From contig NZ_CP081864.1 in the NCBI RefSeq assembly GCF_019797845.1, forward strand, positions 1,798,001 through 1,862,000: DNA of 64,000 nt. Reading direction: 5' to 3'. Numbering within the stretch: the first letter of the stretch is position 1; every line of letters starts with the position of its first letter. Below are positions 25,948 to 36,784 of the stretch, piece after piece. Below the pieces are notes generated by a model. The model made no database searches, had not been told where the DNA came from, and saw only the letters and a program-made list of their open reading frames with translations. Position numbers and translations under genes: made by a program. The DNA comes from Symbiopectobacterium purcellii (GTDB lineage Bacteria > Pseudomonadota > Gammaproteobacteria > Enterobacterales > Enterobacteriaceae).

Positions 25948-27114
25948 ATGAAGCCTCTCTCTCCGTCATCGTCTCGCCGTATCGCCACGTTGGATTTTGT
26001 GCGCGGCGTTGCCGTATTGGGCATTTTATTGCTCAATATCACCGCATTCGGCCTGCCCAAGGCCGCTTATCTCAATCCCGCTTATGCCGGTTACCCTGCA
26101 TTGCATGATGCCCTGACCTGGGCTGTGATGGATCTGCTGGCGCAGGCGAAGTTTCTGACCGTGTTCGCTCTGTTGTTTGGTGCAGGCTTACAGTTGCTGC
26201 TGCCGCGCGGTACGCGGTGGGTGCATGCTCGTCTGTTCTGGTTGATGCTTATTGGGTTGTTGCACGGTATTTTCCTGTGGGATGGCGATATCTTGCTGGA
26301 TTACGGCCTGATCGGACTGCTTTGCTTTACCCTGATCCGACAGGCGGACAGTAGCCGCATGCTGATGCGTATGGGCGTGGTGATGTACGCCGTAGGCGTT
26401 GGCATGCTGGTGGTGTTAAGCCAGATTCTCAGCCCGGAGCCGGGGCGTTACTGGTTGCCAGGTGACGCTGACATGGCGTATGAAGCCTATTGGCTCCAAC
26501 TGGGTGGCGTTGAAGCGTGGCGCAATCGTGTGGATCTGCTGGTCGAGAGTTTATTGTCGCTGGGTGTGCAATATGGCTGGATGCTGGCAGGCTCATTGCT
26601 GCTGGGTGCGGGGTTAATGCGCAGCGGTTGGCTACGTGGTGAATTCAGCACGGCACATTATCGCAAGGTTGCGCTGTGGTTCATCGCTGGGGGACTGCTG
26701 ATTGACGCTGTCGGCATAGTGTTACAGTGGCATCTTGCCTGGGAGTATCGCTGGAGTGGGCTGTTGCTGCAAATTCCTCGCGATATTGCCGCGCCCATTC
26801 AGGGCATCGGTTATCTGGCGCTCTGCTACGGGTATTGGTCAACGCTGCGGCAATGGCGAGTGTCCTCCTGGATAGGTGACATCGGACGGATGGCGTTAAG
26901 CAGCTATCTGTTGCAGACGCTGATCTGTACACGGTTCTTTTATCACTGGGGCGGTTTTATGCAGTTCGACCGTTTGCAATTGCTGGGTATCGTGCCGTTT
27001 ATCTGGCTGATTAACGGTGTAGTGGCGCACTACTGGCTGCGTAATTTTGAACAAGGCCCACTGGAATGGGGATGGCGGCGTTTAACCAGGCTGATTGCCG
27101 GGCCTTCGCGTTAA
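25948..27114 (+). CDS. yeiB: YeiB family inner-membrane protein (DUF418)
   Basis: A 388-residue polytopic membrane protein from ATG 25948, chosen because homologues begin shortly before 'RIATLDFVRGVAVLGILLLNITAFGLP'. It has about ten hydrophobic segments and the DUF418 C-terminal part 'GRMALSSYLLQTLICTRFFYHWGGFMQFDR'. Function is not known; related proteins are acyltransferase-like or transporters. Lies 68 bases after folE in the same direction, so probably co-transcribed, as in E. coli. Confidence 0.88.
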   Translation: MKPLSPSSSRRIATLDFVRGVAVLGILLLNITAFGLPKAAYLNPAYAGYPALHDALTWAVMDLLAQAKFLTVFALLFGAGLQLLLPRGTRWVHARLFWLMLIGLLHGIFLWDGDILLDYGLIGLLCFTLIRQADSSRMLMRMGVVMYAVGVGMLVVLSQILSPEPGRYWLPGDADMAYEAYWLQLGGVEAWRNRVDLLVESLLSLGVQYGWMLAGSLLLGAGLMRSGWLRGEFSTAHYRKVALWFIAGGLLIDAVGIVLQWHLAWEYRWSGLLLQIPRDIAAPIQGIGYLALCYGYWSTLRQWRVSSWIGDIGRMALSSYLLQTLICTRFFYHWGGFMQFDRLQLLGIVPFIWLINGVVAHYWLRNFEQGPLEWGWRRLTRLIAGPSR

Positions 27115-27154
27115 TCTGGCCCGATAACGTCGTCTGCTAGCGTTGGCACCGGTA

Positions 27155-28021
<867 letters not shown>

Positions 28022-28060
28022 TTATTGATTGATTGTTGTGCGATTGCGCGAAAAGCAGGC

Positions 28061-28088
28061 AAAAAAAACCGGCCAACGGGCCGGTTTG
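28061..28088 (-). terminator. Intrinsic terminator after rimO
   Basis: On the minus strand AACCGGCC, loop CGTT, GGCCGGTT is followed by an unbroken run of eight T residues (plus-strand A run at 28062-28069). It lies 18 bases beyond the rimO stop and separates rimO from sanA, which is read in the same direction. Confidence 0.85.
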
Positions 28089-28105
28089 TGCGGTGTGAGA
28101 TCCGG

Positions 28106-29443
28106 TTAGCTTACCCGGCTGCCCCACAGATCGTATTCATCGGCGTGTTCGATAAGCACCTGCACAACATCACCCACTTTGACGCTGGTTTCGCCGTTAA
28201 GGTAGACGCTGCCATCGATTTCCGGTGCGTCGGCCATGCTGCGTCCAATCGCGCCTTCGTCATCCACTTCATCGATCAGCACGCGCACTGTGCGGCCGAT
28301 TTTCTCCTGCAAGCGTTCTGCGGAGATACGCTGTTGCAGTGCCATAAAGCGGTGGAAACGGTCTTCTTTGACAGCGTCCGGCACTTGATCCGGCAGGGCG
28401 TTTGCAGTTGCGCCTTCTACCGGGCTGTATTGGAAGCAGCCCACGCGATCCAGCCGCGCTTCGCTCAGAAAATCGAGCAGCATTTGGAAATCGTCTTCGG
28501 TTTCACCGGGAAAGCCGACAATAAAGGTGGAGCGCAGTGTCAGCTCGGGACAGATCGCACGCCACTGTTTGATGCGCTCCAGCGTACGTTCTACCGCACC
28601 GGGGCGTTTCATCAGCTTGAGAATTTTTGGGCTGGCGTGCTGCAACGGAATATCCAGATAGGGCAGGATCTTGCCCTCGGCCATCAACGGAATCACGTCA
28701 TCCACATGTGGATAGGGGTAAACATAGTGCAACCGCACCCACACACCCAGTGAGGCAAGCTGTTCACACAGACTGACCATGCTGGTTTTTACCGGTTGTC
28801 CGTTCCAAAATCCAGTGCGCTGCTTCACATCAGCACCGTAGGCCGAGGTATCCTGCGAAATCACCAGCAGCTCTTTTACACCGGCTTCGACCAGACGTTT
28901 GGCTTCATCCAGCACGCTACCAATGGGGCGGCTATCTAAATCGCCACGCATCGACGGGATGATACAGAAGGTGCAGCGATGGTTGCAGCCTTCAGAAATT
29001 TTCAGATAGGCATAGTGCTTGGGGGTCAGTTTGACGCCCTGCGCCGGTACCAGACTGGTAAAGGGATCGTGCGCCGGTTTGGGAACATAATGATGCACAT
29101 GCGAGATCACCTGCTCATAGCTGTGCGGCCCAGAGATTTCCAACACTTTTGGATGCACTTCGCGGATTTGGTTCTCTTTGGCACCAAGGCAACCGGTAAC
29201 GATCACTTTGCCGTTTTCGTTCAGCGCTTCGCCAATGGCTTCCAGCGACTCTTGCACCGCGCTGTCGATAAAACCACAGGTATTGACGATAACCACTTCG
29301 GCGTCATCGTAGGTTGGCACAACCTGATAGCCCTCATTACGCAATTCGGTCAGGATACGCTCGGAATCGACCAGGTTTTTCGGGCAACCGAGACTGACAA
29401 AACCGACTTTCGGCGCGGCGGCAGGTGTTTTTGTGTGGGACAT
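28106..29443 (-). CDS. rimO: Ribosomal protein S12 methylthiotransferase
   Basis: A radical-SAM enzyme that adds a methylthio group to Asp88 (E. coli number 89) of ribosomal protein S12. The 445 residues carry the N-terminal UPF0004 domain with cysteines in '[10 protein letters not shown]', 'NTCGFID' and 'VTGCLGA' (second 4Fe-4S cluster), then the radical-SAM motif CNHRCTFC near residue 150, and a C-terminal TRAM domain ending '[13 protein letters not shown]'. All cluster cysteines are present. It is divergent from yliI, the E. coli arrangement. Confidence 0.95.
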   Translation of the reverse strand: MSHTKTPAAAPKVGFVSLGCPKNLVDSERILTELRNEGYQVVPTYDDAEVVIVNTCGFIDSAVQESLEAIGEALNENGKVIVTGCLGAKENQIREVHPKVLEISGPHSYEQVISHVHHYVPKPAHDPFTSLVPAQGVKLTPKHYAYLKISEGCNHRCTFCIIPSMRGDLDSRPIGSVLDEAKRLVEAGVKELLVISQDTSAYGADVKQRTGFWNGQPVKTSMVSLCEQLASLGVWVRLHYVYPYPHVDDVIPLMAEGKILPYLDIPLQHASPKILKLMKRPGAVERTLERIKQWRAICPELTLRSTFIVGFPGETEDDFQMLLDFLSEARLDRVGCFQYSPVEGATANALPDQVPDAVKEDRFHRFMALQQRISAERLQEKIGRTVRVLIDEVDDEGAIGRSMADAPEIDGSVYLNGETSVKVGDVVQVLIEHADEYDLWGSRVS

Positions 29444-29674
29444 TCAACGTTACTCACTTTGCATCAATGGCGCGGGATTTTAATGACAATACGACAAACA
29501 TTATACAGCTAAGTGTGGGGGTAATGCGAGAACGTGGCGACATGCGCTATCTGGCGCGTGTTTTGCGTATTCTGGTCGCGCTAACGTCAAGAAAAGTAAA
29601 ACGCCCCCGCTTTTTTTGCGTGCCGTGACCGTGCTGCCTACAGTTAGTGAAATGCCTTGCCAAGGAGCCCTACC

Positions 29675-30808
29675 ATGCTGTTTTCATTGACCCTCATCGT
29701 TACTGCCTTTGCTCGCGGTTTGCTGCTGCTTGCACTTACTGTTGCCACGCCGTTGCTGGCGGCGCAGCCTGCGGTGACCGAGTTGCAAGATAAACTGAAC
29801 CACCCCTGGTCACTGGCTTTTTTACCGGGAAATAACGGCATGCTGATCACCGAACGCGCCGGACAATTGCGGCACTGGCAGGAGGGAAAAGGGCTTTCCG
29901 CACCGATTGAGGGCGTACCGGCGGTATTTGCCAAATCTCAGGGGGGCTTGCTGGAGGTCGCTCTGGCCCCGGATTTTGCGCAAAGTCGGCGTATCTACCT
30001 GAGTTTTGCCGAAGTGGGCGATGACGGTAACGCCGGCACTGCCGTGGGCTATGGGCGTTTATCTGAGGATTATCGTCGTTTGGATCAGTTCACCGTGTTC
30101 TTCCGCCAACAGCCCAAACTCTCCAGCGGCAATCACTTTGGCGGCAAGTTGGCTTTCGATAAAAACGGTATGCTGTTTATCTCGCTCGGTGAAAATAACC
30201 AACGCCCCACCGCGCAGGATCTGGATAAGCTGCAAGGGAAGATTGTGCGGTTGACGGCCGAAGGCAAAGTCCCAGCCGATAATCCCTTTGTGAACAAGGC
30301 CGGGGCGCGACCGGAAATATGGTCTTACGGCCATCGAAATCCGCAGGGGCTGGCCTTTAACCCGGTTACCGGAACGCTGTGGGAGCACGAGCATGGTCCG
30401 CGCGGTGGTGATGAAATCAACTTTCCCGCCGCCGGTAAAAACTACGGTTGGCCGCTGGCGACGCACGGTATCAACTACTCTGGGCTGAAAATTCCGGAAG
30501 CGAAGGGAACCCGCGTGCCGGGCATGGCCGATCCGGTGCACGTGTGGGAAAAATCACCCGGTATCAGCGGTATGGCATTTTATCAGGGCGAGCGCTTCCC
30601 GCAGTGGAGAAATTCTGTGTTTATCGGCGCGTTGGCAGAACGCAATCTGATCCGTTTAACGCTGGAAGGCGATCGAATCCTGTCTGAGGAGCGCTTGCTG
30701 ACGGATCGTAATGAACGTATCCGCGACGTCAGGGTGGGACCGGATGGTTACCTGTACCTGCTGACCGATGACAGCGATGGCAAATTACTACGTGTCGGGC
30801 TGCAATAA
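29675..30808 (+). CDS. yliI: PQQ-dependent aldose sugar dehydrogenase
   Basis: A periplasmic six-bladed propeller enzyme oxidising aldose sugars with pyrroloquinoline quinone and calcium. ATG 29675 follows AAGGAG at a good distance and gives a signal peptide ending '...LLAAQP'. The body shows 'LNHPWSLAFLPGN', 'GGLLEVALAPDFA', 'SSGNHFGGKLAFDKNGMLFISLGE', 'WSYGHRNPQGLAFNP' and 'EHEHGPRGGDEIN', the family signature with the PQQ-contacting His. 377 residues, as E. coli YliI (371). Also called Asd. Confidence 0.92.
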   Translation: MLFSLTLIVTAFARGLLLLALTVATPLLAAQPAVTELQDKLNHPWSLAFLPGNNGMLITERAGQLRHWQEGKGLSAPIEGVPAVFAKSQGGLLEVALAPDFAQSRRIYLSFAEVGDDGNAGTAVGYGRLSEDYRRLDQFTVFFRQQPKLSSGNHFGGKLAFDKNGMLFISLGENNQRPTAQDLDKLQGKIVRLTAEGKVPADNPFVNKAGARPEIWSYGHRNPQGLAFNPVTGTLWEHEHGPRGGDEINFPAAGKNYGWPLATHGINYSGLKIPEAKGTRVPGMADPVHVWEKSPGISGMAFYQGERFPQWRNSVFIGALAERNLIRLTLEGDRILSEERLLTDRNERIRDVRVGPDGYLYLLTDDSDGKLLRVGLQ

Positions 30809-30849
30809 CCGGCGCACATCCGTTAAAGAATGACGCCGGATAAATCGCA

Positions 30850-31467
30850 TCAAGTTAACGGTAGCATGACCGTGTCGCGGAAGGCGGGGCGCGCGGTCAA
30901 CTGCTGATACCAGCGTTCCAGATGTGGCAATGACGGGCGTTCGATGTCCATGTTAAACCAGCCATATGCGATACATCCCAGAGGAATATCGCCAATACCG
31001 AATGCCGGCCCGGACAGCCAGGGTTGACGGGAGAGCGCATCGTCAGCGATAGCCAGCAGGCGTTCGCACTCTGCTTTCTGTTTGGCAATCAGGGCAACAT
31101 CACGCTGTTCAGGCGCAGTGCGCACCAGGCCAATAAATACGCTGCCAAACGGTACGGCCAACGATATTGCCCAGTCCATCCACTTTTCTGCATTGGCGCG
31201 CTGACCATGATCGGCCAGATACAGGCTCTGCTGACCGTATTTTGCGGCCAGATAACGAACGATGGTGTTGGATTCCCACAACACCAGGTCATCGTCTTGC
31301 AGGCAGGGGATTAGCCCTTTGGGGTTCATGGCCAGATAATCCGTCTCGCGATTACGGCCAAACTGACCGCCTGCTGGAATGTGCTGATAACTCAACCCCA
31401 GTTCTGCGGCGAGCCAGCGGACTTTTTTGACATTACTCGAATTCTCTCGGCCCCATAAAGTAAGCAT
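30850..31467 (-). CDS. gstB: Glutathione S-transferase GstB
   Basis: A 205-residue cytosolic GST (E. coli GstB, YliJ, 208). ATG 31467 starts 'MLTLWGRENSSNVKKVRWLAAELGL', the thioredoxin-fold N-domain, with 'NPKGLIPCLQDDDLVLWESNTIVRYLAAKYG' (glutathione-binding cis-Pro and ES motif), and a helical C-domain with 'FGIGDIPLG'. The frame continues upstream but without likeness. E. coli GstB conjugates and dehalogenates small electrophiles such as bromoacetate. It converges on yliI. Confidence 0.9.
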   Translation of the reverse strand: MLTLWGRENSSNVKKVRWLAAELGLSYQHIPAGGQFGRNRETDYLAMNPKGLIPCLQDDDLVLWESNTIVRYLAAKYGQQSLYLADHGQRANAEKWMDWAISLAVPFGSVFIGLVRTAPEQRDVALIAKQKAECERLLAIADDALSRQPWLSGPAFGIGDIPLGCIAYGWFNMDIERPSLPHLERWYQQLTARPAFRDTVMLPLT

Positions 31468-31717
31468 GATAACCCTCTGATGACGAATGGGAGGACGCGC
31501 CTTCACGCCCCGGCAGCAACAGCACTGACCACTATACCGTTTTTTCAACGGCGCGGGAGATAAGAAAAGGGAATTATCGTCCTGATTAGCATGCTGTTTT
31601 GATCCTGCCTTGCCTGTGCTAACGTGTCGCCGACATAAAGATATGCCAATTTAATCTTTATCATCCCAAAGCGGATTTTTCATAATGCAGTACACAATAT
31701 AAAACAGGGAAACCACA

Positions 31718-32569
31718 ATGACTTTGACCCATCGTTTTCGCGCGTTGCTGGGCGCGGCGCTTCTTTCCGCACTGCCGTTTGTGGCGGGCACTTCCACGGC
31801 ATTGGCCAGCACCGATCCGCAGACGCTGACGTTTGGTGTGGCACCCGGTCCTTATGGCGACATGGTAAATCAGACCATCAAACCGCAGCTCGAGAAAAAG
31901 GGCTATAAAGTGGTGGTACGTGAGTTTAGCGACTACGTGCAGCCCAACCTGGCGCTGGCGAACGGCAGTATCGATGCCAACCTGTTCCAGCACTCACTCT
32001 ATCTGGAAAAGTTTGCAGCTGACAAAGGCTTGAAGCTGGAGAAACTGATCATCGTGCCGACGGCGAGCATGGGGTTCTACTCTAAAAAAATCCACTCGTT
32101 GGACGAATTGAAAAAAGGCGATGTGATTACCCTGTCCAACGATGCGACCAATCTGGCACGCGGACTGCGTTTTTTGCAATCGCTTGGGTTGATCACCATC
32201 AAACCGGAGCTTGATGCCACCAAAGCATCAGAAAAAGATATTGTTGATAACCCACGTGGTCTGGTATTCAAACCGCTGGAAGCAGCCCAACTGCCGCGCA
32301 CGCTGGATAGCGTAACCGCATCGTTGGTTAACGGTAACTTTGCGTTTGCCGCCGGACTGAAACTGTCTACTGCTCTCAAGCTGGAAACGTTGGACGAAAA
32401 CCTGAAAAACGTGATTGCCGTGCGTGCGGACGATATTGATAAACCGTTTGCCAAAGATATCAAAGCCGCCGTGGAATCCGAGGAGTATGCTGCTGCGATC
32501 AACGCACCGGGCAGCGTGTTCAGTGAATTCCAGAAGCCAGAATGGATGAAGGCGCGTGCCGCACAGTAA
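31718..32569 (+). CDS. NlpA/MetQ-family substrate-binding protein, not a lipoprotein
   Basis: A 283-residue periplasmic binding protein with 'LTFGVAPGPYGDMVNQTIKPQLEKKGYKVVVREFSDYVQPNLALANGSIDANLFQH', typical of the NlpA family that binds methionine or related compounds. The signal peptide ends '...STALAST' with no lipobox cysteine, unlike MetQ and NlpA, which are lipid anchored. The gene is followed by a strong terminator and then by ATPase and permease genes of the matching family, so they form one transporter. Located between gstB and dacC, where E. coli has no such gene. Ligand unknown; methionine is only the family default. Confidence 0.82.
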   Translation: MTLTHRFRALLGAALLSALPFVAGTSTALASTDPQTLTFGVAPGPYGDMVNQTIKPQLEKKGYKVVVREFSDYVQPNLALANGSIDANLFQHSLYLEKFAADKGLKLEKLIIVPTASMGFYSKKIHSLDELKKGDVITLSNDATNLARGLRFLQSLGLITIKPELDATKASEKDIVDNPRGLVFKPLEAAQLPRTLDSVTASLVNGNFAFAAGLKLSTALKLETLDENLKNVIAVRADDIDKPFAKDIKAAVESEEYAAAINAPGSVFSEFQKPEWMKARAAQ

Positions 32570-32598
32570 GTCGGTATAAGCGACTGCGACAGCGTGCT

Positions 32599-32631
32599 AT
32601 TATCCCGGCCTTTGGCCGGGATAATATTTTT
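32599..32631 (+). terminator. Strong hairpin between binding-protein and ATPase genes
   Basis: ATTATCCCGGCC at 32599-32610 pairs perfectly over 12 bases with GGCCGGGATAAT at 32614-32625, loop TTT, followed by ATTTTT. It lies 30 bases after the binding-protein stop and 27 before the ATPase start, with no promoter obvious in between. It likely reduces ATPase/permease expression relative to the binding protein. Confidence 0.8.
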
Positions 32632-32657
32632 GGCTGGGATAAAACAGAGAATAGGTG

Positions 32658-33674
32658 ATGATAGAACTCAACGCGATTAGCGTGAATTTTTCGCAGGGCA
32701 AAGCGGGCGCAACGGCGGCGGTGGATAACGTCAGTTTGCGTATCCAGCAGGGTGAAATTTTCGGGATTGTGGGCACCAGCGGTGCGGGAAAAAGTACCCT
32801 GTTGCGTACCATTAACCTGTTGCAACGCCCGACGAGCGGCAGTGTCACGGTGAATGGTGTCACGATCAGTGATTTAAGCGGCAGTGAGCTGCGTCGTGCC
32901 CGTCAGGGCATTGGCATGATTTTTCAGCATTTCAACCTGATGCAAACGCGTACTGTAGCGGAAAACGTCGCGTTCAGTTTGAAAGCAGCGGGCAAATCTG
33001 CGCAGGAAATAGCCCAGCGCGTGCCTGAAATGCTGAGCCTTGTCGGATTGTGTGATAAGGCCGATGTTTATCCTTCCCGCCTGAGCGGTGGGCAGAAACA
33101 GCGCGTCGGTATTGCACGCGCGATTGCCAACCATCCCGAAGTGCTGCTGTGCGATGAGCCAACCTCGGCGCTCGATCTGGAAACCTCCGCCGCCATTCTG
33201 GTGCTGCTCAAAGAGATTAATCAGCGCCTGGGCATCACCATTGTGCTGATTTCTCATGAAATGAGCGTCATCAAAACCGTATGCGATCGCATGGCGGTGA
33301 TGACGCAAGGCCGCGTAGTGGAAGAGGGTGATGTGTTCGATGTGTTTGCTGCACCCCAACATCCGTTCACGCAACAACTGGTCTCCCACACGCTGAATCT
33401 GGAATTGCCCGCGCGTCTGAAAGAGGAACTGCAAGGCACGTTGCTGAAAATTCTGTTTATCGGCGATTCCGCCGAGCAGCCCGTGTTATCCGATGTGGCG
33501 GTGCGTTATGGCGTTTCGGTCAATATTTTGCACGGTAAGATTGAGTATATCGGCAACCGTGCATTAGGTATTCTGGTGGTGTTGCTGACCCACCCGACGG
33601 ACAGCGAACAACTGGCCGCCGCTATCCATTATGTTCAGACCCGCACCGCGCGCGTGGAGGTGTTACATGGGTGA
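32658..33674 (+). CDS. ABC transporter ATPase, MetN family
   Basis: A 338-residue ATPase with Walker A 'GTSGAGKST', Q-loop 'FQHFNLM', signature 'LSGGQKQR', Walker B 'VLLCDEP' and switch 'LISHEMSVIK', then a C-terminal NIL-type domain (from about residue 265), as in MetN, where it senses the intracellular ligand. The D-loop reads 'SALDLETSAAIL'; relatives usually have Pro where Leu stands (SALDPET), a C to T type change. GTG 32655 and ATG 32658 are both possible starts. Overlaps the permease gene by eight bases. Confidence 0.88.
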   Translation: MIELNAISVNFSQGKAGATAAVDNVSLRIQQGEIFGIVGTSGAGKSTLLRTINLLQRPTSGSVTVNGVTISDLSGSELRRARQGIGMIFQHFNLMQTRTVAENVAFSLKAAGKSAQEIAQRVPEMLSLVGLCDKADVYPSRLSGGQKQRVGIARAIANHPEVLLCDEPTSALDLETSAAILVLLKEINQRLGITIVLISHEMSVIKTVCDRMAVMTQGRVVEEGDVFDVFAAPQHPFTQQLVSHTLNLELPARLKEELQGTLLKILFIGDSAEQPVLSDVAVRYGVSVNILHGKIEYIGNRALGILVVLLTHPTDSEQLAAAIHYVQTRTARVEVLHG

Positions 33675-34326
33675 TTTTTGGCTCGACCTGACCGTTGCGT
33701 TTGGTGAAACCTTCCAGATGGTCAGCATTGCAACGCTGTGCGCCATTGTCGGTGGCCTGCCGTTGGGCCTGTTGATTTTTGTCACCGACAGAAACCTGTT
33801 TTGGCAAAACCGTGCGGTGTATTTGTCTAGCACCATTTTGGTCAACATCATCCGCTCTATCCCGTTTGTCATCCTGCTGGTGCTGCTGTTGCCGCTTACC
33901 CAAATTCTGCTGGGTAACACCATCGGCCCGGTGGCGGCATCGGTGCCGATGTCGGTGGCTGCGATGGCGTTTTATGCGCGTCTGGTGGACAGCGCCCTGC
34001 GCGAAGTCGATCCCGGCATTGTTGAAGCAGCGGAAGCGTTTGGCGCCAGCCCAATGCGCATTATTGCGACCGTACTGTTGCCGGAAGCCAAGGCAGGTTT
34101 GCTGCGTGGACTGACCATCACGCTGGTCAGCCTGATTGGCTACTCTGCGATGGCAGGCATTTTGGGCGGTGGTGGCGTCGGTGATTTAGCGATCCGCTTT
34201 GGTTATTACCGCTATGAAACGCAGGTGATGGTGGTGACCGTGGTAGCGCTGGTTATTCTGGTGCAAGTCGTGCAGATGCTGGGTGACTGGTTTGCCAAGC
34301 GCGCGGATAAACGCGATCGTCGCTAA
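33667..34326 (+). CDS. ABC transporter permease, MetI family
   Basis: A 219-residue inner-membrane permease with five hydrophobic segments, same size as MetI (217). ATG 33667 is inside the ATPase gene. 'FYARLVDSALREVDPGIVEAAEAFGASPMRIIATVLLPEAKAGLLRG' is the EAA loop that contacts the ATPase. With the preceding genes it makes an importer of the methionine uptake (MUT) family. Gene order binding protein-ATPase-permease differs from the E. coli metNIQ order. Confidence 0.9.
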   Translation: MGDFWLDLTVAFGETFQMVSIATLCAIVGGLPLGLLIFVTDRNLFWQNRAVYLSSTILVNIIRSIPFVILLVLLLPLTQILLGNTIGPVAASVPMSVAAMAFYARLVDSALREVDPGIVEAAEAFGASPMRIIATVLLPEAKAGLLRGLTITLVSLIGYSAMAGILGGGGVGDLAIRFGYYRYETQVMVVTVVALVILVQVVQMLGDWFAKRADKRDRR

Positions 34327-34697
34327 CAGTCTGTTACCGGCGAGCGGTCCGTACCGCTTGCCGGTTTTCCCTACCTTCCATGAGAAAACTCTCATAACGT
34401 ATTTATAAATCAGCGTATTTTCTAGACGTTTGCATTTCTTTGAGTATCTTTACAGAGTAGGGCGTTTTAATGTCGGGCGGCGGACGGTAACGTCTATACC
34501 CGTCATACTTCAAGTTACAGGTGCGTTGGCGACGCGCGTTCACCCGAATCACTTACTTATGTAAGCTCATTGGGATTAGCTCCCTTGTCGCCTTCCTGTA
34601 ACTCGACGTATTTAGGGTACACAGCTTATTGCCATTCGTTGCAAAAAATATCGAAATCTGATCAGATTAACTGCACGACTTACGACATGGAGGACGC
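34327..34697 (+). other. Intergenic region before dacC holding a palindromic repeat
   Basis: No gene is present. The stretch contains the repeat described at 34495-34620 and, around 34640-34690, the likely dacC leader with a GGAGG ribosome site. GCGAGCGGTCCGTACCGCTTGCC near 34339 forms a small hairpin that may terminate the permease transcript, but no T-run follows. Confidence 0.5.
34495..34620. repeat. Palindromic intergenic repeat, about 125 bp
   Basis: The left arm TACCCGTCATACTTCAAGTT (from 34497) followed by ACAGG is mirrored by the right arm CCTGTAACTCGACG followed by TATTTAGGGTA (to 34619), with a central CTTAC-TTAT-GTAAG hairpin. This is a known kind of dispersed repeat in Serratia, Yersinia and Pectobacterium-type genomes, as I remember it. 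It would fold into a long imperfect stem. It is the best taxonomic hint in the window. Confidence 0.7.
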
Positions 34698-35927
34698 ATG
34701 AACACTACGGCCCATTTCCCCCAGGCTCGATTTCCCAAGGCCGCATGCTCCCGCTTGATGCTATGCAGCGCAACGCTGCTGTGGCTGACGCTAACCCCAC
34801 ACGTATATGCCGAACAGGCACCTGCTGCACCGCAGATTGAGGCCAAAGCCTTTATTCTCATGGATTACCACAGTGGCGTGGTGCTGGCGGAACAGCGAGC
34901 GGATGAGCGACTGGACCCCGCGAGCCTGACGAAAATGATGGCAAGCTACGTTATCGGTCAGGCGATAAAAACGGAAAAAATTAAACCCGACGATCTGGTT
35001 ACCGTCGGTAAAGATGCCTGGGCAACGGGTAATCCGGCGCTGCGAGGATCGTCGCTGATGTTTTTGAAACCCGGCGATAAAATTCCGGTGTTGGAACTGA
35101 ATAAAGGCATCGTTATTCAATCGGGCAACGATGCCAGCATTGCGTTGGCCGACTACGTGGCTGGCAGTCAGGATGCGTTTGTCAGCCTGATGAACTATTA
35201 CGTCAAATCACTTAACCTCACCAATACCCATTTCCTCACCGTGCACGGATTGGATGCCGCCGGCCAATACAGTACGGCGCGTGATATGGCACTGTTGGGG
35301 CAGGCGTTGATTCGCGATGTACCGGAAGAGTACGCCCTGCATAAAGAAAAAGAGTTCACTTTTAATAACATCAAACAGCCCAATCGCAACCGTTTGTTGT
35401 GGAGCAGCAACCTGAATGTTGATGGCATCAAAACCGGACATACCAACGGTGCGGGACATAATCTGGTGGCTTCCGCAACGGAAGGCAATATGCGGTTAAT
35501 TTCTGTGGTACTGGGCGCACCGACGGATGCCATTCGTTTTCGCGATAGTGAAAAGCTGCTGACCTGGGGTTTCCGCTTCTTCGAAACGGTCACGCCGGTT
35601 GAGGCCAATACCACGTTTACCACCCAGCGTGTCTGGTACGGCGCGCGGAGTGAAGCGCGGTTAGGAGTTGCAGACGATGTTGCACTCACGGTGCCTAAAG
35701 GGCAAATGCGCAATCTGAAAGCCAGTTTTACTCTGACATCGCCACATTTACAGGCCCCGTTGGCAAAAAATCAGGCCGTCGGTACTGTGGATTTCCAATT
35801 GGATGGCAAAGTGATCGCCCAGCGACCGCTGGTGGTGCTGGATGAAGTGCCTGAGGCCGGTTTGTTCGGGCGGCTATGGGATGCCATTTGGTTAACCCTG
35901 ACCAAATGGTTTGGTGGCTGGTTTTAA
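34698..35927 (+). CDS. dacC: D-alanyl-D-alanine carboxypeptidase (PBP6)
   Basis: Trims the terminal D-alanine from peptidoglycan pentapeptides in the periplasm. The 409 residues have a long signal peptide ending '...PHVYAEQ', catalytic motifs SxxK ('PASLTKMM'), SxN ('IQSGNDAS') and KTG ('[12 protein letters not shown]'), a PBP5-type C-terminal beta domain, and an amphipathic membrane anchor '[21 protein letters not shown]'. All catalytic residues are present. It converges with deoR, overlapping by four bases, as E. coli has dacC next to deoR. Confidence 0.93.
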   Translation: MNTTAHFPQARFPKAACSRLMLCSATLLWLTLTPHVYAEQAPAAPQIEAKAFILMDYHSGVVLAEQRADERLDPASLTKMMASYVIGQAIKTEKIKPDDLVTVGKDAWATGNPALRGSSLMFLKPGDKIPVLELNKGIVIQSGNDASIALADYVAGSQDAFVSLMNYYVKSLNLTNTHFLTVHGLDAAGQYSTARDMALLGQALIRDVPEEYALHKEKEFTFNNIKQPNRNRLLWSSNLNVDGIKTGHTNGAGHNLVASATEGNMRLISVVLGAPTDAIRFRDSEKLLTWGFRFFETVTPVEANTTFTTQRVWYGARSEARLGVADDVALTVPKGQMRNLKASFTLTSPHLQAPLAKNQAVGTVDFQLDGKVIAQRPLVVLDEVPEAGLFGRLWDAIWLTLTKWFGGWF

Positions 35928-36697
35928 CAACCGGGATAGATCAGCATAATGCCATTGTCTAGCGTGAAATCCTGATAGGTGCCTTGCGGAGCGCAGTTGG
36001 TCACCAGCGTATCGAACTGCGTCAATGCGCCGATAGCGGCAGGCTGTATTCGGCCAAACTTGCTGCTGTCGGCCACCAGAATAGCGCGCTGCGATAGCGC
36101 CATCGCCCGGTGTTTGATATCCAGTTCGGCAAAATTAAAACAGGTCGCTCCCCGCTTGAGATCGACCCCTGCCGCAGAGATAAAGGCTTTGTTGGTGCAG
36201 ATCGGGTCCAATTCGCTCTGCCGCGTCAGCGGCGTGAAAATGGCATTATCGGGGTGGAATTCTCCGCCGCATAAAATGACTTTGGCAGCGGGTTTGGCTT
36301 GCAGCGCCAGGAAGGTGTTCAGGGAATAGCAGACCGCGGTAAAAGGCAGATCTTCGTCGATAGCATCGATAACAAAGGGCAGGGTGGTGCCACAGTCAAA
36401 AAAAACGGTATCACCCGCCTCGACCAGTTGCGCCGCCAGACGGCCCGCCACACGTTTCTCCTGCACCTGCTGGTTCTGCTGATCGGACACAAAATAGTGA
36501 CCGATAGCGCTGCTCTGTGGATCGTTGACCACATAGCCGCCCAACAGAATCACACTGGCTGACGTGGCGTTCAGATCGCGGCGCACGGTCATTTCGGATA
36601 CGCCCAGCAATTCTGCCGCTTGTTTCAAGTGCAGCCGATCGCCATTTTTCAATGCCTGAGTCAGTTTGTTAATCCGTGCTGCGCGCCGTGTTTCCAT
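35924..36697 (-). CDS. deoR: Deoxyribonucleoside operon repressor DeoR
   Basis: A 257-residue regulator. ATG 36697 gives '[16 protein letters not shown]' as in E. coli DeoR (252). The DNA-binding part '[22 protein letters not shown]' is followed by a sugar-phosphate-sensing domain with '[35 protein letters not shown]' and 'VILCGGEFH'. It represses nucleoside catabolism and uptake genes until deoxyribose-5-phosphate is present. Confidence 0.92.
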   Translation of the reverse strand: METRRAARINKLTQALKNGDRLHLKQAAELLGVSEMTVRRDLNATSASVILLGGYVVNDPQSSAIGHYFVSDQQNQQVQEKRVAGRLAAQLVEAGDTVFFDCGTTLPFVIDAIDEDLPFTAVCYSLNTFLALQAKPAAKVILCGGEFHPDNAIFTPLTRQSELDPICTNKAFISAAGVDLKRGATCFNFAELDIKHRAMALSQRAILVADSSKFGRIQPAAIGALTQFDTLVTNCAPQGTYQDFTLDNGIMLIYPGC

Positions 36698-36784
36698 CGT
36701 GTGGTTATCCCCTGTGAGTCCGGCGTAAATAGTACCATCCAATAGAATCGGGTCGCAAAGAGAAGTCTGGTCGGTAAGAAAAGA

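Noticed and set aside
28025..28753. Long plus-strand open frame of 242 codons
   Set aside because: It lies antisense to rimO, whose protein is fully recognised; the frame shows only composition mirrored from rimO.
31468..31717. MetJ operator before the NlpA-type gene
   Set aside because: I looked for tandem AGACGTCT-like boxes and found none.
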